Under the pieces are notes generated by a model. That model did no database searches. It saw only the letters and a list, made by a program, of their open reading frames with translations, and was not told the DNA's origin. A program made the translations under genes and the position numbers. Shown here piece after piece: positions 58,768 through 64,000 of a DNA stretch of 64,000 bases. The stretch covers positions 1,426,001-1,490,000 of the forward strand of contig JADANN010000458.1 of the NCBI GenBank assembly GCA_018806985.1. The letters run 5' to 3'. This DNA is from Angiostrongylus vasorum. Its lineage: Eukaryota > Nematoda > Chromadorea > Rhabditida > Metastrongylidae. The first letter of the stretch is position 1, and every line of letters begins with the position of its first letter.

Positions 58768-59587
58768 CCTATTCCAGTTGCACAAATTCTGGAGTTTTGG
58801 GAGCGATGAATTCGTTGAAGGCATTTTTTTCGTCATCGTTGCTGGTGAAGCATCTCTCGCGCAGGAACTTGTCAAGGTGCTTAAAGAAGTGACAGTTGGC
58901 ATACGAGAGGTCTGATGAATATGGCGGATGAGGCACAGCTTCTTCTGCAGCGCTGGTTCCGCAACGTGAGGTCGGGCGCGTGGAGAAGTACTGATACTTT
59001 TTTGACTAATGCCGGTCGTTGTTGTTGGAGTTTACGGTGCATTTCGTCGATTTGTTGGCAATACTGCTCTGCCGTAATCGTTTCGCCCGGATTAAAAAAG
59101 CTGTATGAATCAGCCCGGCTGCAGACCGCCATTAGTACCATAACCTTTTTTTTGGTGCAATTTTGGCTTTGCGAAGTGCTGTGTAGATTGTTGGCAATGC
59201 AATCATGATGTCGCCAGTTGTCGTGCAGAATCCACTTCTTGTTGCACGTCACAATTCGATCAAGAAAAGGGTCGTCTTTGTTGCGCAGGACAAGAGCGGA
59301 CGACACTTCAAAACGGCGATCTTTTGATTATCGTTTAATTGGTGCGGCACCCACTTGTTGAGCTCTTTTTTTGTCTTTACGATGCGATTCAAGTGAGCGG
59401 AAATTGTTCTTGTGCTTACGCCAAGCTGTTTTGCAAGCTCTCGAACAGTTGCTCGCGCGTTTGCTATTAATGCTTCGAGCCGTCTCTGCTGCACTACGAT
59501 CGAGTTTGAACCCACAAAAGAAAATTTGACGAGAATTCGTCTTTGACGTCCAGAATTGCAAAGCTCAAAAACGTTAAAAAAGCTCAA
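58768..59587 (-). mobile_element. Broken mariner-family transposase
   Basis: Reading the - strand from about 59587: an N-terminal helix-turn-helix part (AKQLGVSTRTISAHLNRI) and the linker NKWVPHQLND. After a frameshift near 59250-59300 comes KKWILHDNWRH, like the mariner KWILYDN block. After further frameshifts come HFFKHLDKFL and the C-terminal PKTPEFVQLE. Mariner transposases cut and paste with a D,D34D triad. The last catalytic motif (YSPDL in family members) is damaged here. No terminal inverted repeats were found. The element recalls the hookworm mariner bandit; the exact lineage is not established. Confidence 0.75.
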
Positions 59588-60609
59588 CTTTTGTCAGCTT
59601 TCTAATGATGTGTAATATTGCAAGGTAGAAAGAATATTTTATTGGTAAAAAATACACTAAGACAATAACTATTTTAAGAGGTTCATTTATTTCTGAGCAA
59701 CCTAATAGTAAATGTTTAGTACATCAGCGCTGATACATTTTTAGGGATGCAGAAATCCTATGCCTACGAAGCGTTTCGTTTGTGCGACAACGATTGGCGA
59801 ACGTCTTAGAGGAACGGAAAAGGAAATAGTCTTTAGAAATCAGTCAAGATATGCAACCATGGATCTTCTAAAAAACAGTTCTAGTTTGCTATTACCTTAA
59901 AAAAGCAATATTCTATCACGAAAAAATGTGCGGAATTTAACCTTCCTGAGGAAAATGAAGCGCCCAAATGGTTGTCATCAGCGAATGATTCAGACCACTG
60001 ATTCAGGCAATATCAGGTGTTGCCGAAAGTTTGCTGATGTTCGTCGATACAAGACGGTTTGCGTGAAAAAGGGCAACAAAGACTCATGAGAATGTTGTGT
60101 ACACTCGTCTTTAGTCATTGTCAGCGCTATACCTGGCTGTTCGATGTTGGCGAAGGAACTGCACGGACTTCTTCAACAAGGAACGCGGAACAGTCCGAAA
60201 GTTCCGAATGCTTTAGTTTCTGAGAAAGGCACATCGATTTCGCATTTCAATACCACTCGTGCAAGTTATGAGATCTTTGAGCGAAGTGTAAAAAAAGGCG
60301 AAACAAGTGAAAAATAGCAATGTTGGTATCCAGCGAGAGGTTGTTCATGCTCAGCGATCTATGTTTATTTCAAAATCAATACAGACGCTTTTGTACCTGC
60401 ACGCTTTCATCCCTTGTTGTCGTGAAATGCATCGGCGCCACCGTAGTTTTCATTTGACTGGTATGTTGCTGAGTGATGAAGTTCCAGAAGAGTCTAAGAT
60501 GGCACGCCGCTGCATTCCTGTTGAGCTGGTGCAGGACTGCTAATGAGTGTTTTGGTTAACGTAACCACATCCTTCATAGAATCTGGTTAACCTCCTGGTA
60601 TACTCATTT
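59588..60609. other. No gene recognised
   Basis: Sequence 3' of the mariner remnant. No terminal repeat of the element and no coding region identified. Confidence 0.45.
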
Positions 60610-60700
60610 ACTTAAGAAGTAGACCGTATAAAAAACAGCTCTGAAAAAGGCGAAATGCGCCTAACGTTTGGCGTTGTGAAATAAATGTTATCTGAACGGG
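60610..60700 (+). mobile_element. PLE 3' motif fragment
   Basis: AGCTCTGAAAAAGGCGAAAT followed by GCGCCTAACGTTTGGC, the 3' motif with a changed GAAA box. Confidence 0.45.
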
Positions 60701-60804
60701 TTCGAGTCTGGTCATCAAAAGCAGCTACAGAAAAGTACAGTAAAACGAGAATTAAACATAATTTTGAAGATTTCATGCAAAACCGTGGACACTTGAATGT
60801 TTAT

Positions 60805-60900
60805 ACTTAGTTATACATAGTTGGATACTTGGATGGCCCATCTTCACTGATAGTGCACAACCCAACACAAATTCCACCCGTTTCTCTTTCGCGCAAACGT
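60805..60900 (-). mobile_element. Family A element, tail fragment
   Basis: TTGGATACTTGGATGGCCCA and TGATAGTGCACAACCCAACA match the last 90 bp of family A, reversed. Confidence 0.55.
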
Positions 60901-61139
60901 GGTGGCCCGCTTTGAATATGGTGACGTCTGTGAGGCCCATTCCGAGTTCCTAAAAGCGTTTCCATTTGCGAATACACACACATGTTTGGAGTTAGCCACG
61001 AATACGTACACCCATTGTTTCGATGGTCTTTCAAGAGGAAGCTGGCATTCTCTTCCATCTATCTATTCTTCTTATTATGTGACTGGAACACAGGTGTTCC
61101 CTATCGATGTAAATTATTTTGGATCCCAAAGGTGACATA

Positions 61140-62667
61140 GTTTCCCCACGTCTGAGATGTGCGTACCGGCTAGACATTCTCAGTGCCGGCTAAATTTCAG
61201 AAATGGTCGTTCAAGCGCCCTATGGGTTGTACGCGGTTTTTCGAGTGGTTGAAGTACCAACACACGTCTCTGCTGCATAACAGAGTGCTGAAAGTTGAAT
61301 TGAAAAGGTGAGCGCGGAGTTTTTGGTTCGTTAGTTGGTCGGTGGATTCTCTGAGTGGCCGTAATGCGACCCATGCTGCTTCTATGCGATTCCTCCTTCA
61401 TATTGTTTTACATGCCCATTGAACGTCCATGCTACACGTAAAACTTGGTCTCAGTAATCGGAAAACCATACACTTCGATTTGTTCACCTTCGCACCATGT
61501 GCTCCTCATTAACTGAGTCTTCGTCCCATATGCGCCTTTCTAATTTTTTTCCCGGCTTTTTGAGTTCATTCAGTGTCGTCTCTGCTTCACTAGTAAACGA
61601 AGATAGTAGGTAGGTAGAAGATTAATAGGAATTTCCCATCAATATGCCGCTTCAGGTCCTTTAACAAGCAACTTTTAGTCTAGTCTGTGGTGGGGCCTTC
61701 CTTTATCTGTCACTTATATAATGGGATAGTTTTATTGAGAATGTCCTCATCGCACACGATTTGTCTTGTTTTTTCTTGAACAGTGAAATGCTGTTTTCTC
61801 TCTTATGGCTGAATCAAATCATTTCACGGAGGTGGTGCTGATCAGAACCAGTACAAAATCCAGGTACCATTAAGGTGTTAAATGGGCACCATCTTAGCTC
61901 GTGGAAATATTGTCGAACTCCACACGAGTTGTGCCATTAGGAAACTTTAATGTCCATCACCTATTTTCCATCTTCTAGAGAATTTAGTTCTCATGAAAGG
62001 AAATTGCTGTGGATAGGAGTCTTACAGGAGAATTTTCACTCCTATTTCGATCTCTTATTCCGATTTTTTCCTGCCTTGATCTCATTTTCGTTGGGCTTTC
62101 CTAATCTCGCATTGAAGACTCCAACAACGAATTTATGGAGGAACTTCTCGTTGCTGGTTACTTCTTTCATCTGGATGTAGAACGTGTACAGATTGCTTCC
62201 ATCAGTTGCATAAGTTGGTGGCTACTTTAATCGTACTGCCATTCTTATCACGTGGAGGTTGGAGACAAAGGTGCTAAGCCTGGTGATAGGATTTTGTATG
62301 AGGTGATTTGATGGGAAATAGATGGGTGTACGAAAAAGCCAACGTCTCCAACATTTTGTAACGGAAATTTCCTTGCACGAATCAATGGCAAGGGTTCCGT
62401 CATCTAATTGCGTATGTCCGCTTTCCTGCCTTTTCCTGTTGTAAGCGATCACATTAAATTTTATGCGGCCAGCTACCTCAAGAAGATCGTAGAGATCGGC
62501 CTTTGAAGAGACCATTCTGGTGTTATAGGTATTGAGGAAGAAGCGGACTCCAAGTCGTGTCGTGGGCGTGCTCGTTTTGTACCGTTTCTAATTACGTCCC
62601 TATGCAACCAGAGATTTGATCGTCTCTCACCTCTTGTCTCACCACGCGAAGTCGTAAACGGAAGCAT
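61140..62667 (-). mobile_element. RTE-type LINE, degenerate but collinear
   Basis: On the - strand from about 62540 an APE-type endonuclease begins (NTYNTRMVSSKADLYDLL, then GRIKFNVIAY and LDDGTLAID). KFVVGVFNARLG follows near 62100, where the catalytic GDFNA Asp is changed to Val. The RT C-terminal part follows near 61.38-61.18 kb (LRESTDQLTNQKLRAHLF). The Glu of the usual QETK motif is also lost and frames shift repeatedly. RTE elements insert by target-primed reverse transcription; this copy is dead and lacks most of the RT core. Confidence 0.75.
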
Positions 62668-62674
62668 CCAATGT

Positions 62675-62990
62675 GCTGGCTACTGCAACTGGCTTTTTTG
62701 TGGTTGAGCCATTGCGGTTTCTTGGAGTTCCAAGATCAGCGTAGCAGTTTTTCTCAGGTCGTCACCAACTGTTTTAACGACTTGCTCGTGAGTAAATTGA
62801 TTTTTTAAAAGATTCGCCTTTACGAAAAAACTTGCGAGCCGCAGTACAATTTTCTTCTGAGTGTCAATTCCCTAATCAAACAAGATTCTTCTTCTCTAGC
62901 ATCTTGAAAGTCTTAGGGTTTTCTTAGGTCGTCAGCATAGCAGTCGTCCCTTGCGGGTCGGTGGAACGTTGGGTACTTTGGAATAAGTTG
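62675..62990 (-). mobile_element. Family A-like sequence at the head of the RTE LINE
   Basis: The block 62675-62790 (GGTTGAGCCATTGCGGTTTC, TCAGGTCGTCACCAACTG) and a more diverged block at 62830-62990 (GCGAGCCGCAGTACAATTTT, TTAGGTCGTCAGCATAGCAG) both resemble family A in the same orientation. The nearer one sits directly upstream of the LINE coding remains. Confidence 0.55.
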
Positions 62991-63059
62991 ACAAGCAGGG
63001 CGGCGCTCTCATCTTATGAGTGTACACACACTATATAAATAAACGATCAACTTCCTACT

Positions 63060-63600
63060 TCATTGATAAGCCAGCCCCAGTTTGTTACGAAATTCACCAT
63101 TTTTTCTCGATGAGCAAACACGAGTTTGTTATAACAGCATTTATTTAATGTCGTCTTCTTAAGAGCCTGGAAAGCTCAAATTGACATGCATTCCACTCAT
63201 GCAACACTTTCATAGCATTAGAAGACTAAACGTCATAAATAAATTTTTCACTTGCATACTAAACAGCGTCCTTTAAAAGCTCTTTGTTTTGTTTCTTGTA
63301 TGCCTTTTATTTATTTGGCGCAGAACAACTGAGTGTGCTTGGCTCAGGTCAAAAAATCAGCCTAAGGTATGACGCAGAGTCATGCGTGATCACAAGACAC
63401 TCTTCCTTACGGTTCATTTCTGGATTTTTGGAATTAATCCAGAAAGCTTCAAGAATTTTACGCGCTGATGTTTTGGATTGATGTGCGAGTATAGTGACTT
63501 TTCATCAAAATCTTCTCCGTTATGTTTCTGTGTCTTACGCTCGCCTAATTTACCTACTAGGTGTTCTTTTTACATGGACGCACAGTGGTTATTGAACCGT
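63060..63600 (-). mobile_element. PLE 3' half, degenerate
   Basis: Collinear on the - strand with 22.85-23.33 kb and with 16.43-16.9 kb. The coding part is shown by AAAACATCAGCGCGTAAAAT and the ATTCCAGAAATGAACC region, followed by the 3' untranslated part. Confidence 0.65.
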
Positions 63601-63674
63601 ACCCGAACTCATGCAATCACCGTATCTATCGTAAAGACATATTACGCAAACGCAATTTTGCTTTGTACGGTTGA

Positions 63675-63940
63675 TGGACGCGCGTAGCACAGTCGTGGGA
63701 GGTGCCATTCAATACATTTGGATCGATCCCAGCACCCCAGGCTCACCAAGCCTTCCATGTCGGCAAATTGGTACCAGACTTGTCTGGGAGGAAAAGCAAA
63801 CTGACTAGATACATGAATAGCCCACCGTAAGTTATTGTAAAGGCCAGATATGCATTCATTCACCTTCAACGATGCATAATGAAGCCGAATTCATGACGCA
63901 TCCCTCCGGGATTGATCAACGCCGAGATCTTTATTCTTTA
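63675..63940 (+). repeat. SINE family B copy
   Basis: Head GGACGCGCGTAGCACAGTCG, B-box-like GGATCGATCCCAG, body TTGGTACCAGACTTGTCTGG, end CAACGCCGAGATCTTTATTC. Nearly full length. Confidence 0.8.
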
Positions 63941-64000
63941 CCCTTTTTATATAGAAGGTTATACAAAGGGTTAAGAATTAGCCGACGTCGGAATGTGTTC

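Overview
The window looks like nuclear DNA of a clade V parasitic nematode, most likely a hookworm or close strongylid. This rests on C. elegans-type gene families, candidate trans-splice acceptors at or close to start codons, tiny exons separated by kilobase introns, and a dense load of degenerate Penelope-like, RTE, mariner and tRNA-derived elements. No bacterial gene organisation is present. The assignment is inferred from these features, not from any search.

Three spliced genes can be read. Two are paralogous AKH/GnRH-type neuropeptide precursors on the + strand, about 32 kb apart: gene 1 has exons 5349-5470 and 8203-8335, gene 2 has exons 40073-40197 and 41581-41707. Both have a signal peptide, then at once a nonapeptide (QMTFTDRWN or QMTFTEQWS) and a KR site. 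Both have one phase-2 intron and a C-terminal domain with two cysteines exactly 28 residues apart. They resemble the single C. elegans AKH-GnRH gene nlp-47 and are the most interesting content. The third gene, on the - strand, encodes a single-LIM CRIP-family protein (C. elegans valv-1 type) in three small exons (51624-51585, 49618-49518, 44878-44768). Its introns are full of repeats.

The rest is mostly mobile DNA. Penelope-like element (PLE) fragments lie at about 0.2-1.0, 5.8-6.0, 15.9-17.0, 21.4-23.6, 30.3, 35.8-36.1, 46.3-47.8 and 63.1-63.6 kb. The 15.9-16.65 kb copy still has an open GIY-YIG endonuclease domain, and its 3' region carries a hammerhead-like RNA motif. RTE-type LINE remains lie at 34.5-35.2 and 61.1-62.7 kb (- strand), and a broken mariner transposase at 58.8-59.6 kb. 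Four short interspersed families, called A-D here, recur throughout. Several copies have visible target-site duplications, and one family A copy is nested in a PLE.

At 55.26-56.10 kb there is a decayed, intronless coding region that I could not identify. Stretches between these items are AT-rich and show no gene I can support. Very small exons like those found here could still be hidden in them.
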